The notes: generated by a model from the sequence alone, not told the origin. DNA of 64,000 bases from Trinickia caryophylli (GCF_034424545.1 NZ_CP139970.1:248001-312000), one strand, 5' to 3'; shown: positions 16,124-25,124, counted from the stretch's first letter. Made by a program: numbers and translations.

Positions 16124-17344
16124 ATGAATTCGACCGAGCGCGCATCGCGCGCGAACCTTGACACGCAAGCCATCGGCCCGTTGCTCGCGCTCGCCGGCCG
16201 GCAAGGCTACCTCTTGCGCGACGACATCGTCGACGCGCTGCCGCCCGACGTCTGCTCGCCGGAAACACTGGACGCGATGCTGGCGACGCTCACACAAGCC
16301 GGTATCGAGGTGCTCGACGAGCGGCCGGACAGAGAAGCGTCGGCACACACGTCGCAGTCCCTCGTCGAGCGCGAGGCGCTAGAGGAAGCGGGCGTGGCGC
16401 TCGCGGAAATTGCCGGCAGCGGCGGCGCCTCGCTCGATACGCTCGCAGTCTTCACGCGCCGCATGCAAGCGGTGCCGCTGCTCACGCATCAGGAGGAGAT
16501 CGCGCTCGCGCAGGAAATCGAGGCGGGACGTGCTGCCTTGAACCGTCTTGCCGCCCCCCCGCAAGGGACGGAAGCAGCCTTGGCGTCCGATGCGCGGCAT
16601 GCCGAGCGGCGTATCGAGCGGGCAACATCGAAGATGGTGGAGGCGAACCTGCGGCTCGTGCTATCGATCGCCAAGCGGTATCAAAACCGCGGGCTCGATC
16701 TGGCGGACCTCGTGCAGGAAGGAACGATCGGGCTCATGCGCGCCGTAGAGAAATTCGAGTACCGGCGAGGCTTCAAGTTCTCGACCTACGCCACCTGGTG
16801 GATTCGTCAAGCCGTGGCGCGCGCCGTGGCGGACCGCGGCCGAACCATCCGCATTCCGGTTCACGTGAACGACGAACTGGCACGCGTGCGGCGTACGCGC
16901 GAGCGGATGCGGCGGGCGGCGGGGCACCGGCCCGCGCTCGACGAACTCGCCGCCGAATGCGGCTTGTCGCAGCAGCGGGTCCGCGCGTTGCTGGATTTGC
17001 CGAGCGAGCCCGCGTCGCTCAATGCACCGTTGCCCGACGGCGAAGCCGAGTTCGGCGATCTCATCGAGGATCCGGCCGGCCCCTCGCCGCTCGACACGGT
17101 CGTCGAGCGACGCATGCGCGAGTGCATGGCGGCGCTTTTGGCGAACGCCGCCCCGGCGGATGCCGATGTGCTGCGGCGGCGTTTCGGCCTTAGTGATCAG
17201 GCGCCGCGCACGTACGAGCAGATCTCGCACGACACGGGATTTTCACGCGAGCATGTCCGCCGCATCGAACGGCGCGCACTGAAAGCGCTGCGCGAATCGG
17301 CCGACGCACTCGCCGCGCACAGCTTTCTCGACGTGGACGCCTGA
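16124..17344 (+). CDS. Sigma-70 family factor, RpoD paralogue
   Basis: A 406-residue group 1/2 sigma factor. It has an N-terminal region 1.1-like segment (about residues 10-60, LLALAGRQGYLLRDDIVDAL) and region 1.2 (VPLLTHQEEIALAQEIEAG). Region 2 is intact (NLRLVLSIAKRYQNRGLDLA, DLVQEGTIGLMRAVEKFEY, KFSTYATWWIRQAVARAVAD). Region 3 precedes a region 4.2 helix-turn-helix TYEQISHDTGFSREHVRRIE. It lacks the long acidic non-conserved insert of the housekeeping RpoD (over 600 residues), and its region 4.2 differs from both RpoD and RpoS. It is probably an alternative sigma factor for a stress regulon. The ATG at 16124 is used because the upstream frame is low-quality. Confidence 0.85.
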   Translation: MNSTERASRANLDTQAIGPLLALAGRQGYLLRDDIVDALPPDVCSPETLDAMLATLTQAGIEVLDERPDREASAHTSQSLVEREALEEAGVALAEIAGSGGASLDTLAVFTRRMQAVPLLTHQEEIALAQEIEAGRAALNRLAAPPQGTEAALASDARHAERRIERATSKMVEANLRLVLSIAKRYQNRGLDLADLVQEGTIGLMRAVEKFEYRRGFKFSTYATWWIRQAVARAVADRGRTIRIPVHVNDELARVRRTRERMRRAAGHRPALDELAAECGLSQQRVRALLDLPSEPASLNAPLPDGEAEFGDLIEDPAGPSPLDTVVERRMRECMAALLANAAPADADVLRRRFGLSDQAPRTYEQISHDTGFSREHVRRIERRALKALRESADALAAHSFLDVDA

Positions 17345-17389
17345 GCGCTCGCGGTTTCGACGCCGCGCGGCGCGTCCGCCGCGGGCAAA

Positions 17390-19018
17390 CTACGCGGCGA
17401 GGTGCCGCGCGGGCGCCGCCGGCACGGCACCCGCTTCGCCGTCGTGAAGATGAAACACGCTGACGGCCGAGTCGAGCGACTCGGTCTGCTGCCGCAGGCC
17501 GACCGACGCGGCGGCCGATTGCTCGACGAGCGCCGCGTTGCGCTGGGTAAGCTCAGCCACCTGGCTCACGGCCTCGTTGATCTGCGCGATCTGTGCGCTC
17601 TGATTGCGGCTGGCTGTCGCGATCTCACGCAAGGTTTCGGTGAGCCGCGTAATGAACTGCTCGACCGTGCCCATCGTCTCGCCCGCCCGGCTAGCCGCCT
17701 GCGCGGCCGTGCCGACGGTATCGAGAGAACTGTCGACCAGCCCCTTGATTTCCTTGGCCGCCTGAGCGGCGCGCTGCGCGAGGCTGCGCACCTCGGTCGC
17801 CACGACGGAGAAGCCGCGCCCGTACTGCCCGGCCCGCGCCGCCTCCACCGAGGCGTTCAGCGCGATGATGTTGGTCTGGAACGCGATGCCGTCGATGAGC
17901 GACGTGATTTCGGCGATCCTGTGCGCATGATCGCGCACCTGCGCCATCACATCGACCGTGCGTTGGACTTCGCGCGCGGCCGCCTCCGCCGATTCGGCGG
18001 TTTCGTGCCCCGTCGCATTGGCGCGCTCGGCACCCGCCGCGTTGCGCTGCGCGGTTTCGGTGATTTCGGCCAGGCTCGCCGTGGTCTGCTCGATGGCGCT
18101 TGCCTGCTCGTCGGTGCGATTGGCCAGATCGGCCGTACCGTTTGCAAACTCCTGCGCCGCATTCTGAATCACGTCGATCGACAGCTTCGCGTCGATGAGG
18201 ATGCCGACGAGCTTCGCGTTCATCTGATTGAGCATTCGCCCGAGCTTGCGAACCTGGGCATCGCCGCGTTCGGCGAACCGCTCCTCGATATGTCCGCACA
18301 GCACGCCGAGCGCTGTCGCGTTGAGCGCCTTCAACGGCGCGAGGACTTCGCGTGTGAGATAGATGCCGGCCGCGAGCGCGGACAATGCGCCAAGCACGCC
18401 GAAGAGCCACACCTGTGCATCGCGTGCGAGGCCGGGAATGAGCGTGTAGCGCATCCCGAGCGCCTGCGCCGCAAACATCGCGATCAGAAAAACCATGACG
18501 GCCCACAAACGCAAATCGACGGGCAGCCGCAGCACGCGCTCGACGGCGGCCCCGGCGCCGGTACGCAACACTTCGCCGCCGGCGAGCCGCACGGCCGAGC
18601 CACGCGGGCCGTTCAGCACGGCGTAGAGCGCGTCGGCTTCGGCGATCAGTTCCGGCGCAGGACGGGTGCACACGGACATGTAGCCGACCTTGACGCCGTC
18701 CTCGAACACGGGTGTGACGTTCGCCACGACGCGATAGAACTGCCCGTTCTTGCGGCGGTTCTTCAGGACGCCGGTCCAGGGTTGATCGCACGCGATCGTC
18801 TCCCACAGATCGCGGAATATCTCCCGCGGCGTATCCGGATGGCGCACGAGGCTTTGCGGCCGCCCGATTGCCTCTTCGCGCGTGTAGCCGCTCGTTCTCA
18901 GGAAAGTTTCGTTGGCGTAGACGATACGCCCTTGGACATCGGTGCGCGTAATGACGACATCGTGCTCGGAGAGCACGAGTTCTTCGTCCGCGCGCGTCGG
19001 GAGGATCTGCTCTTGCAT
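17390..19018 (-). CDS. Aer-like PAS chemoreceptor (probable aerotaxis receptor)
   Basis: A 542-residue methyl-accepting protein. The N-terminal PAS domain (residues 10-120) has the Aer pattern VNETF-like YANETFLRTSGYTREEAI, then LVRHPDTPREIF, PWTGVLKNRRKNGQFY and VGYMSVCTRP, which binds FAD in E. coli Aer. Two hydrophobic segments (about residues 170-220) anchor it. The signalling domain contains the highly conserved tip AFQTNIIALNASVEAARAGQ. Its ATG lies 2 bp after the stop of the c-di-GMP gene, so the two form an operon. The FNR-type site at 21674 probably serves both, fitting an oxygen- or redox-tactic role. Confidence 0.88.
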   Translation of the reverse strand: MQEQILPTRADEELVLSEHDVVITRTDVQGRIVYANETFLRTSGYTREEAIGRPQSLVRHPDTPREIFRDLWETIACDQPWTGVLKNRRKNGQFYRVVANVTPVFEDGVKVGYMSVCTRPAPELIAEADALYAVLNGPRGSAVRLAGGEVLRTGAGAAVERVLRLPVDLRLWAVMVFLIAMFAAQALGMRYTLIPGLARDAQVWLFGVLGALSALAAGIYLTREVLAPLKALNATALGVLCGHIEERFAERGDAQVRKLGRMLNQMNAKLVGILIDAKLSIDVIQNAAQEFANGTADLANRTDEQASAIEQTTASLAEITETAQRNAAGAERANATGHETAESAEAAAREVQRTVDVMAQVRDHAHRIAEITSLIDGIAFQTNIIALNASVEAARAGQYGRGFSVVATEVRSLAQRAAQAAKEIKGLVDSSLDTVGTAAQAASRAGETMGTVEQFITRLTETLREIATASRNQSAQIAQINEAVSQVAELTQRNAALVEQSAAASVGLRQQTESLDSAVSVFHLHDGEAGAVPAAPARHLAA

Positions 19019-19020
19019 TC

Positions 19021-21600
19021 TCAGGTCGGCTCGGTAGCGGTGTTCACATGACGGACATTGTCGTAACCGGCACCTTCCCTGTCCGTGAAAAGAGGTGCCT
19101 TGTTGCGTGAGAGCGTCCGGGCAGCACCGGGGCGCGCGAGCCAGTAGCCCTGCGCGCGATCGCAGCCGATCTCGCGCAAGAACCTCAGTTGCGCGGGCTG
19201 CTCGACACCCTGCGCGACGACAGGCAGACCCAGCGTTTTCGCCATGGCGACCATCGCCTTGACGATCGCTGCCTGCTTGCCTTCTATATCGATTCTGCCG
19301 AGAAACGAACGGTCGATCTTCAACGTGTCTACCGGCAGCGCGTGCAGATACTCGAATGCCGAATAGCCGGTACCGAAGTCGTCCACGGCGAGGCTCACGC
19401 CGCGCCGCGAGAGGTCGTTAAGAACGGCTTTCGTTTGCTCGCGCCCGGTCATCGTGGCGGTCTGCACGAGTTCGAGCTGCAGGCGTGCGGGCGGCAGCCC
19501 GGCTTCGGCGAGCACGTCGGCAAGCAGGTGCAAAAAACCCTCGTCGCGGCATTGCACGCCGGACAGGTTCACCGCGATGCGGCCGAAGTCGAAGCCCTCG
19601 TCGAGCCAGGTCCGTGCCTGACGGCAAGCTTCGTTGAGCACCCAGGCTCCGATGGGGACGATCAGGCCGCACTCCTCGGCCAGCGGAACGAATTGCGCGG
19701 GCAACAGCATGCCGCGCTGCGGATGGTTCCAGCGGATCAGCGCTTCCACGCCGACGATCGCACCGCTCGCCAGATCGTACTGCGGCTGATAGTGCAGGCA
19801 GAACTGTCCGGCGGCGAGCGCGTCATGCAAAGCCGCTTCGAGCGTCATGCGCTCGAGCGCTGCCGCATGCATCTGCCCGCTGAAGAATCGGAAGCCATTC
19901 TTGCCCGCGTCCTTCGCGTCGTACATGGCACGGTCCGCTTGCATCAGCAGTTGTCGCGTCGTGCCCCCGTCATCCGGAAAAAGGCTGATGCCGATACTGG
20001 GCGTGACGAACACGTTCGTCCCCGCCGCGCGAATCGGCTGACCGACGGCAGACAGCACCGTCTGCGCGATCTGGCCGGCATCGCGCACGCTATCGATATC
20101 CTCCACGACGATCGTGAATTCGTCGCCTCCGAGCCGCGCCACGGTGTCGGTCGCACGCACCGCGCGCTTCAGACGCTGCGCGACGACCTTCAGCGTTTCG
20201 TCGCCCACGGCATGCCCCAGCGTATCGTTGATGAGCTTGAACCGGTCCAGGTCCACGAACATGACGGCCACGCGCCGTAGCGAGCGGCGCGCACGCGCGA
20301 GTGCCTGTTCGAGCCGCTCGTTGAAAAGCGTGCGGTTGGGCAGGTCGGTCAGCACATCGTGCGTGGCGAGATAGCTGAGCCGTTCTTCGGCAACCCTGCG
20401 CTTCGTGATGTCGGAGAAGATGGCGGCAAAATGCGAAGGCTGCCCCTGCGCATCGCTGATCGAGGACACCGAGAGATGCGCGAGAAACAGTTCGCCGTCC
20501 TTGCGGCGATTCCATATCTCGCCCTGCCAATAGCCGCACTCCGCGAGCGCCGCCCAGAAAGCGCGATGAAATGCCGCCGATTCCCGGCCCGACGACAACA
20601 GACGCGCGTCCCGGCCAACGACTTCCGCCTGCTCGTAGCCCGTCAGCTCGACGAAGGCCGGGTTCACGCGCTCGATCGTCCCGTCGAGGCCCGTGATCAT
20701 CACGCCGTCGCGCGTCGATTCGAACACGCGGTCCGCAAGCCTCAGGTGTCGCTGCGACGCGAGGAGCGCCCCGTCGCGCTCGCGCAGCGCGGCCTGCAGT
20801 TCGTGGATGAACTCCGATTCGACGTTGTTGAGGATGTCGGAAAGGCTCAGCAGCCCCACGAGCGCTCCCTTGTCGTCGAGCACACCGACATGCCGCATCT
20901 GGTGCTCGATCAGAAACTGCCGCGCCGTATAGAGCGTCTGCGATTGCCGCAACGAACGCAACATGCGCGTCGCATACGGCGCGATTGCGCCGGCAGCGTC
21001 ACCCTGCGCATCGCCCGCGGCGAGCACGCGCACGACGTCGCGTTCGGTGAGAATGCCGTAGTCGTCGGTGCCGTAGCGAACGACGACCGCGCTCGCCCGG
21101 CACTCGCGCATCCGGTGCGCAACCGCGGCGAGCGGCGTCATCGCATCGACGACGAGCGGCGCCGGTGGACACGCCGATTCGATCGAGCGCATTTGCAGGT
21201 AGAACTCGGTTCCCTGGCTCATGACGAGATCGGTCTCGCTCAGCACGCCGAGCGGCTGCCCCGCGTCACCGACAACAAGGCCATGGCGGATTCCCTTGTC
21301 GCGAAACGCGCTCGCCGCGTCGCACAAGCGCGTGCGCGCGGCGAGCGAGAGCACCGGGCGGCTCATCACGGCGTCGATCCGCTGGGCACCGAGCGCGGGA
21401 TATTCGGCGAGCGCCAGCGCGTCGCGCTCGGTCCAGATGCCGACCGCAACCGCGTCGTGCATGACGATGATCGAACTGCAGGAGGCGGCGGCCATTCTTC
21501 GAGCCGCGTCGACCACCGCCGTATGCGCTTCGCACGTCAGAATCCGCTCCGATACCAGTTCCCCGATTTCGATATCCAACGTGTTACGGCTGTTCGGCAT
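19021..21600 (-). CDS. CBS-CBS-PAS-GGDEF-EAL cyclic-di-GMP protein
   Basis: An 859-residue soluble protein. Four CBS motifs in two pairs fill residues 1-270, followed by a PAS domain (about 300-420). The GGDEF domain has an intact LGGDEF active site (491-495) and an RxxD inhibitory site (482-485). The C-terminal EAL domain has EAL at 619-621, DDFGTG, KIDR and QGYWLARP. Two conserved acidic positions are Gln: ELVQ (Q713, normally ELTE) and AQGVE (Q797, normally AEGVE). Diguanylate cyclase activity is therefore likely and phosphodiesterase activity doubtful. CBS pairs often bind adenine nucleotides. The ATG at 21600 is chosen for the conserved DIEIGELVSER start; its Shine-Dalgarno is weak. It forms an operon with the Aer-like gene. 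Confidence 0.88.
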   Translation of the reverse strand: MPNSRNTLDIEIGELVSERILTCEAHTAVVDAARRMAAASCSSIIVMHDAVAVGIWTERDALALAEYPALGAQRIDAVMSRPVLSLAARTRLCDAASAFRDKGIRHGLVVGDAGQPLGVLSETDLVMSQGTEFYLQMRSIESACPPAPLVVDAMTPLAAVAHRMRECRASAVVVRYGTDDYGILTERDVVRVLAAGDAQGDAAGAIAPYATRMLRSLRQSQTLYTARQFLIEHQMRHVGVLDDKGALVGLLSLSDILNNVESEFIHELQAALRERDGALLASQRHLRLADRVFESTRDGVMITGLDGTIERVNPAFVELTGYEQAEVVGRDARLLSSGRESAAFHRAFWAALAECGYWQGEIWNRRKDGELFLAHLSVSSISDAQGQPSHFAAIFSDITKRRVAEERLSYLATHDVLTDLPNRTLFNERLEQALARARRSLRRVAVMFVDLDRFKLINDTLGHAVGDETLKVVAQRLKRAVRATDTVARLGGDEFTIVVEDIDSVRDAGQIAQTVLSAVGQPIRAAGTNVFVTPSIGISLFPDDGGTTRQLLMQADRAMYDAKDAGKNGFRFFSGQMHAAALERMTLEAALHDALAAGQFCLHYQPQYDLASGAIVGVEALIRWNHPQRGMLLPAQFVPLAEECGLIVPIGAWVLNEACRQARTWLDEGFDFGRIAVNLSGVQCRDEGFLHLLADVLAEAGLPPARLQLELVQTATMTGREQTKAVLNDLSRRGVSLAVDDFGTGYSAFEYLHALPVDTLKIDRSFLGRIDIEGKQAAIVKAMVAMAKTLGLPVVAQGVEQPAQLRFLREIGCDRAQGYWLARPGAARTLSRNKAPLFTDREGAGYDNVRHVNTATEPT

Positions 21601-21673
21601 AGGTCGGCGTGAGCGAGGCTCACAGCTACTTTTCTGATCTCCGTAACATATCGGACAACCCCGTATGCGGGTC

Positions 21674-21687
21674 TTGATCCATGTCAA
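21674..21687 (-). promoter_or_regulatory. FNR/ANR-type site for the c-di-GMP/Aer operon
   Basis: TTGATCCATGTCAA matches TTGAT-N4-GTCAA. On the minus strand a -10-like TATGTT is at 21650-21645. This would place the transcription start near 21638 and the site centre at about -42, the class II activator position. Confidence 0.65.
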
Positions 21688-21781
21688 GGGAAGCATTGCC
21701 GCAGCGCGCGGGCGCGCATTGGCGCCGGGCATCGTCTTGCCGGCCCGGGCACGAGCGTTCGCCGCTCCAGGGCTTGCCTGC

Positions 21782-21795
21782 TTGATCCGCGTCAA
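21782..21795 (+). promoter_or_regulatory. FNR/ANR-type site for hpf
   Basis: TTGATCCGCGTCAA matches TTGAT-N4-GTCAA. A -10-like GACAAT at 21817-21822 gives a start near 21829, with the site centred at about -41. The hpf ATG is at 21879. Confidence 0.7.
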
Positions 21796-21878
21796 GCCGC
21801 CTCGCAGCCGACGCAAGACAATGAAGACTCAGTCTCACACCCCGATTCGGGCATCTTCTCTTTCGACAGGTATAGCGA

Positions 21879-22202
21879 ATGAAACTCCCGCTGGAGATCT
21901 CCTTTCAAGGCATGGCGCACTCCGAAGCGCTCGAAGCATCGGTGCAACGTCATGCGGCCAAGCTCGAACGTTTTTGCGCCGACATCGTCCGCTGCCGCGT
22001 GAGCCTCGTGCTCGACGAAAAGCACAAGCAGCAAGGCAAGCCGTTTACGGTCGCCATCGATGTGACCGTGCCCGGGCAGGAACTCGTCGCGAATCGCAAC
22101 GCGCATGAAGACCTTTACGTCGCGCTCGGCGACGCGTTCAAGGACATGACGCGCATGCTCGAAGACGCCGCGAGCAAGCGGCGCGATCTGCGGCGCGCCT
22201 GA
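21879..22202 (+). CDS. hpf: Ribosome hibernation promoting factor (HPF/RaiA family, short form)
   Basis: A 107-residue protein with the HPF beta-alpha-beta-beta-beta-alpha pattern (LEISFQGMAHSEALEASVQR, VLDEKHKQQGKPFTVAIDVT, ANRNAHEDLYVALGDAFKDM). It has no C-terminal dimerisation domain, so it is the short type. HPF binds the 30S decoding region and helps form inactive 100S ribosomes in stationary or starved cells. It stands alone on its strand behind an FNR-type site, which suggests induction when oxygen is limiting. It is probably a paralogue of the hpf normally found near rpoN; the low-oxygen promoter would set it apart. Confidence 0.88.
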   Translation: MKLPLEISFQGMAHSEALEASVQRHAAKLERFCADIVRCRVSLVLDEKHKQQGKPFTVAIDVTVPGQELVANRNAHEDLYVALGDAFKDMTRMLEDAASKRRDLRRA

Positions 22203-22267
22203 CGCGAACGCCCGCATCCTGTCGAGGCACGCATCTCGAGCGCCGTCGCGGGACGCGTCCCACGCCC

Positions 22268-22281
22268 TTGATCTGCCTCAA
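22268..22281 (+). promoter_or_regulatory. FNR/ANR-type site for adhP
   Basis: TTGATCTGCCTCAA has the full TTGAT half and TCAA of the second half. A -10-like GATACT at 22303-22308 gives a start near 22315 and a site centre at about -40. The adhP ATG is at 22347. Confidence 0.6.
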
Positions 22282-22346
22282 TGCGGCACCGCACGCACTG
22301 CGGATACTGGCAAGGTTTGCAACCGCACTCGGATAAGGAGTATCTG

Positions 22347-23372
22347 ATGGCAAAGTTCATGAAAGCCGCAGTCGTGCACGCCTTCGGCGAGCCGCTTCGT
22401 ATCGAGGAAGTCCCCGTACCGACGCCGGGACCGGGCCAGATCCTCGTCAACATCAAGGCATCGGGCGTATGCCACACCGACCTCCACGCCGCCGACGGCG
22501 ACTGGCCGGTAAAGCCAACGCTGCCGTTCATCCCCGGCCATGAAGGTGTCGGCATCGTTGCCGCCGTCGGCGCGGGCGTAAACCACGTGAAGGAAGGCGA
22601 CCGCGTCGGGGTACCCTGGCTCTATACGGCCTGCGGACACTGCGAATACTGCCAGACGGGCTGGGAAACGCTCTGCCACGATCAGCAGAACACTGGCTAT
22701 TCGGTCAATGGCAGCTACGCCGAATATGTCGTCGCCGATCCGAACTACATCGGCCACCTGCCTGACAATGTGGAATTCGACGAAATCGCGCCGATCCTGT
22801 GCGCCGGCGTCACGGTCTACAAGGGCATCCGCATGACCGATACGCGCCCCGGCCAGTGGATCGCCATTTCCGGCGTCGGCGGGCTCGGACACGTTGCCGT
22901 CCAGTATGCCGTGGCCATGGGCCTGCACGTGGCCGCGATCGACGTCTCGCCCGAAAAGCTCGCGCTCGCGCGCAAACTCGGTGCGCAGCTCGCCATCGAC
23001 GCATCGAAGACCGATCCGGCAGCCGTGATTCAGAAGGAAATCGGCGGCGCACACGGCGTGCTCGTCACGGCCGTATCGCGCAGCGCCTTCGCGCAGGCAC
23101 TCGGCATGGTCCGCCGCGGCGGTACCGTTTCGCTCAACGGCCTGCCCCCGGGTGACTTCCCGCTGCCGATCTTCTCGACGGTGCTCAACGGCATCACAGT
23201 GCGCGGCTCGATCGTCGGCACGCGCCGCGATCTGCAGGAGTCGCTCGACTTCGCCGCAGAGGGCAAGGTGCGCGCGCACATCCACCGCGACAAGCTCGAA
23301 AACATCAACGAGATCTTTGCTGCATTGAAGGCCGGCAAGGTCGACGGCCGGATCGTGCTGACTGGCCACTGA
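22347..23372 (+). CDS. adhP: Zinc-dependent alcohol dehydrogenase
   Basis: A 341-residue AdhP/AdhA-type enzyme. The catalytic zinc site is [15 protein letters not shown] plus GHEGVG. The structural zinc loop is [15 protein letters not shown], the NAD-binding turn is [13 protein letters not shown], and the family-specific [20 protein letters not shown] is present. It interconverts ethanol (and related alcohols) and aldehydes with NAD(H). In this setting its likely job is NADH reoxidation under low oxygen. ATAAGGAG precedes the ATG at 22347. An 11-bp hairpin after the stop separates it from the convergent ACT gene. Confidence 0.92.
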   Translation: MAKFMKAAVVHAFGEPLRIEEVPVPTPGPGQILVNIKASGVCHTDLHAADGDWPVKPTLPFIPGHEGVGIVAAVGAGVNHVKEGDRVGVPWLYTACGHCEYCQTGWETLCHDQQNTGYSVNGSYAEYVVADPNYIGHLPDNVEFDEIAPILCAGVTVYKGIRMTDTRPGQWIAISGVGGLGHVAVQYAVAMGLHVAAIDVSPEKLALARKLGAQLAIDASKTDPAAVIQKEIGGAHGVLVTAVSRSAFAQALGMVRRGGTVSLNGLPPGDFPLPIFSTVLNGITVRGSIVGTRRDLQESLDFAAEGKVRAHIHRDKLENINEIFAALKAGKVDGRIVLTGH

Positions 23373-23383
23373 GCCGGACTCCG

Positions 23384-23412
23384 CGACGGCGCGCTCGTTC
23401 AGCGCGCCGTCG
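23384..23412. terminator. Hairpin between convergent adhP and ACT-domain genes
   Basis: A perfect 11-bp stem CGACGGCGCGC / GCGCGCCGTCG with a 7-nt loop that includes the stop codon of the minus-strand gene. It lacks a U-run on either strand, so it may act as a transcription or RNA-stability barrier rather than a classic intrinsic terminator. Confidence 0.5.
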
Positions 23413-23833
23413 GCCGCTCCTCCCGCTTTTCCCGTTCCCGCTCCTCCCGCTCCCTCTCCCAAGCCTGCGAAACAGCCCGCCCCCTGGCGTGATCGTCGAC
23501 CACGAGCACCAGCCGGTGGTCATGGTCGCTGTACATCACTTCGAGGTTCACGCCGGCATCGGCCATGCGTCGCGCGATCGCGCCGAGCTGGCCGGGAAGC
23601 GCCTGATCGAGACGTTGGACGAGCACGTCGCGCACCGCCCGCACGACAATGCCGGCGTCCTCGAGCACGCGCCTCGCAGCCTCGCCGTGCTCGAACAGAA
23701 AGTGCGCGACGGCACGGCCGTCGACGGCCCAAACGCCGCCGCCTTCCACGCTGAGTCCAGCGGCGCCCAGTACTTCGCCCATGCGGGCCAGCGCGCCCGG
23801 TTCGTGATCGAGTTCGATCGACAAGTCTTGCAT
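23399..23833 (-). CDS. ACT-domain protein
   Basis: A 144-residue protein with two ACT-like halves (residues 1-65, MQDLSIELDHEPGALARMGE, and 70-122, DQALPGQLGAIARRMADAGV). It ends in a very charged helix (about residues 125-144) rich in Glu/Arg. Stand-alone ACT proteins usually sense amino acids or related small ligands; no enzyme domain is present. GGAG lies 6 bases before the ATG at 23833, which is preferred over an upstream start at 23863. It lies 88 bp downstream of nnrS on the same strand and may be cotranscribed with it. The function is unknown. Confidence 0.75.
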   Translation of the reverse strand: MQDLSIELDHEPGALARMGEVLGAAGLSVEGGGVWAVDGRAVAHFLFEHGEAARRVLEDAGIVVRAVRDVLVQRLDQALPGQLGAIARRMADAGVNLEVMYSDHDHRLVLVVDDHARGRAVSQAWEREREEREREKREERPTAR

Positions 23834-23921
23834 CGTCTGCTCCGGTTCGGATTGGAGCTGCAAGACTAGCGGCGAAAGGCCGCGCGATGCTTCACGCTGC
23901 CGCGAACTGTCGATGCACGAC

Positions 23922-25124
23922 TCAGCCCGGTTTGCCGTCGATACGCGGCGACATCAGGAACGGTCCGTACCTGAAGAGATAGACGACGAGCGCCGCGCAC
24001 CACGCAGCGCCGGCGGCATCGATCCAAAGCGCGGTTGCCGCCGGCACTGCAAGCGGTCCGACGACGCGCAGCAGCGCGGCCGCGATCATGAGCCAGTAGC
24101 TCGTCACCTCGACGCGCCCCGCAACGAGCATGCGCCCGGTGTGGCCAAGTGCCGTACGCGTGATCATCGCAATGATCGCGCCCCCCATCGCGCCGACAGT
24201 CAACGCGTGGATCGCGAGCGAATGCGCCACGAAACCCAGCGACGAACATGCCAGCATGGCGAATCCGACCGGAATCCAGAAGCACGCCGCATGCAGTATC
24301 CAGAGGATCGGCCTGGCACCGACGCGCCACGAGCGCCACCCCGCCATTCGCACGAGATGAACGAGCGCGGCCGCAAGCGCGCAGACGAACACGATCGGTG
24401 CGGGTGCGCCTGCCGCATCGAGCACGAGTGCCAGGAGCGGCACCGGATACGCGAGCGCATCGATCCACTTCCAGCGGCGCACGGTGAAGCCGGGAATCGC
24501 GTTCATCGTGAACATGGGCACGACGCGGCCCGTGATCACGGCGATGAACATGACGATGAGGCCCGTTGCCGCATAGGCGGAGCGCAGCGCGAGATCGAAG
24601 CGCCCCTCCCAGGCCCACCAGTGATAGAGCACGTTCAGGATGCCGAGCAAGCCGAGCGCAATCGGCAGGAACACGTTATGGCGGTTTTTCGCCGAAATGA
24701 GCACGCGCGCGAGCACGAACGCCATCAGCGGCAAAAACGCGCAGTCGACGATCGCCGCGAGCCATGCCGGCCCCGTGAAGACGAAGAGCCGCCCGGCCGC
24801 CCAGACGAGCCAAAGCCAGCCGAGCGAAGCGCCGTGCGGCGTTTCGCGCGAGGTCCAGGCGCGCACGGCCGTGAGCAGAAACCCCACGACGATCGCGGCA
24901 ACGAACCCGAAGATCATCTCGTGCACGTGCCAGATCACGCCGTTCATCGTAGCCGTGCGTCCCGCGACGGGGTAGCCGTGCAAGCCGAAGAGCCAAAGCG
25001 CCACGGCAATCGCGCCGAATGCGGCGCCCCCGAGGTAAAACGGCCTGAAACCGAGCCGCAATACCGGCAGCCCCCGCACCTGATTCGGCGCGACGCGCGG
25101 CGCGGGTTCGTTGATCTTCATCAT
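23922..25124 (-). CDS. nnrS: NnrS family membrane protein (nitric oxide tolerance)
   Basis: A 400-residue polytopic protein with about 12 hydrophobic helices. Family motifs are LRLGFRPFYLGGAAFGAIAV, NGVIWHVHEMIFGFVAAIVV, GRVVPMFTMNAIPGF and HALTVGAMGGAIIAMITRTA. The last two stretches and WHVHEM hold conserved His residues expected to ligate haem and copper. NnrS proteins reside in the inner membrane, protect against nitric oxide and nitrosative stress, and are usually under FNR/DNR/NorR/NsrR-type control. AGGAAAGAGAAG precedes the tandem ATGs at 25124/25121. A partial FNR-like site and a palindrome lie 110-160 bp upstream. Confidence 0.9.
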   Translation of the reverse strand: MMKINEPAPRVAPNQVRGLPVLRLGFRPFYLGGAAFGAIAVALWLFGLHGYPVAGRTATMNGVIWHVHEMIFGFVAAIVVGFLLTAVRAWTSRETPHGASLGWLWLVWAAGRLFVFTGPAWLAAIVDCAFLPLMAFVLARVLISAKNRHNVFLPIALGLLGILNVLYHWWAWEGRFDLALRSAYAATGLIVMFIAVITGRVVPMFTMNAIPGFTVRRWKWIDALAYPVPLLALVLDAAGAPAPIVFVCALAAALVHLVRMAGWRSWRVGARPILWILHAACFWIPVGFAMLACSSLGFVAHSLAIHALTVGAMGGAIIAMITRTALGHTGRMLVAGRVEVTSYWLMIAAALLRVVGPLAVPAATALWIDAAGAAWCAALVVYLFRYGPFLMSPRIDGKPG

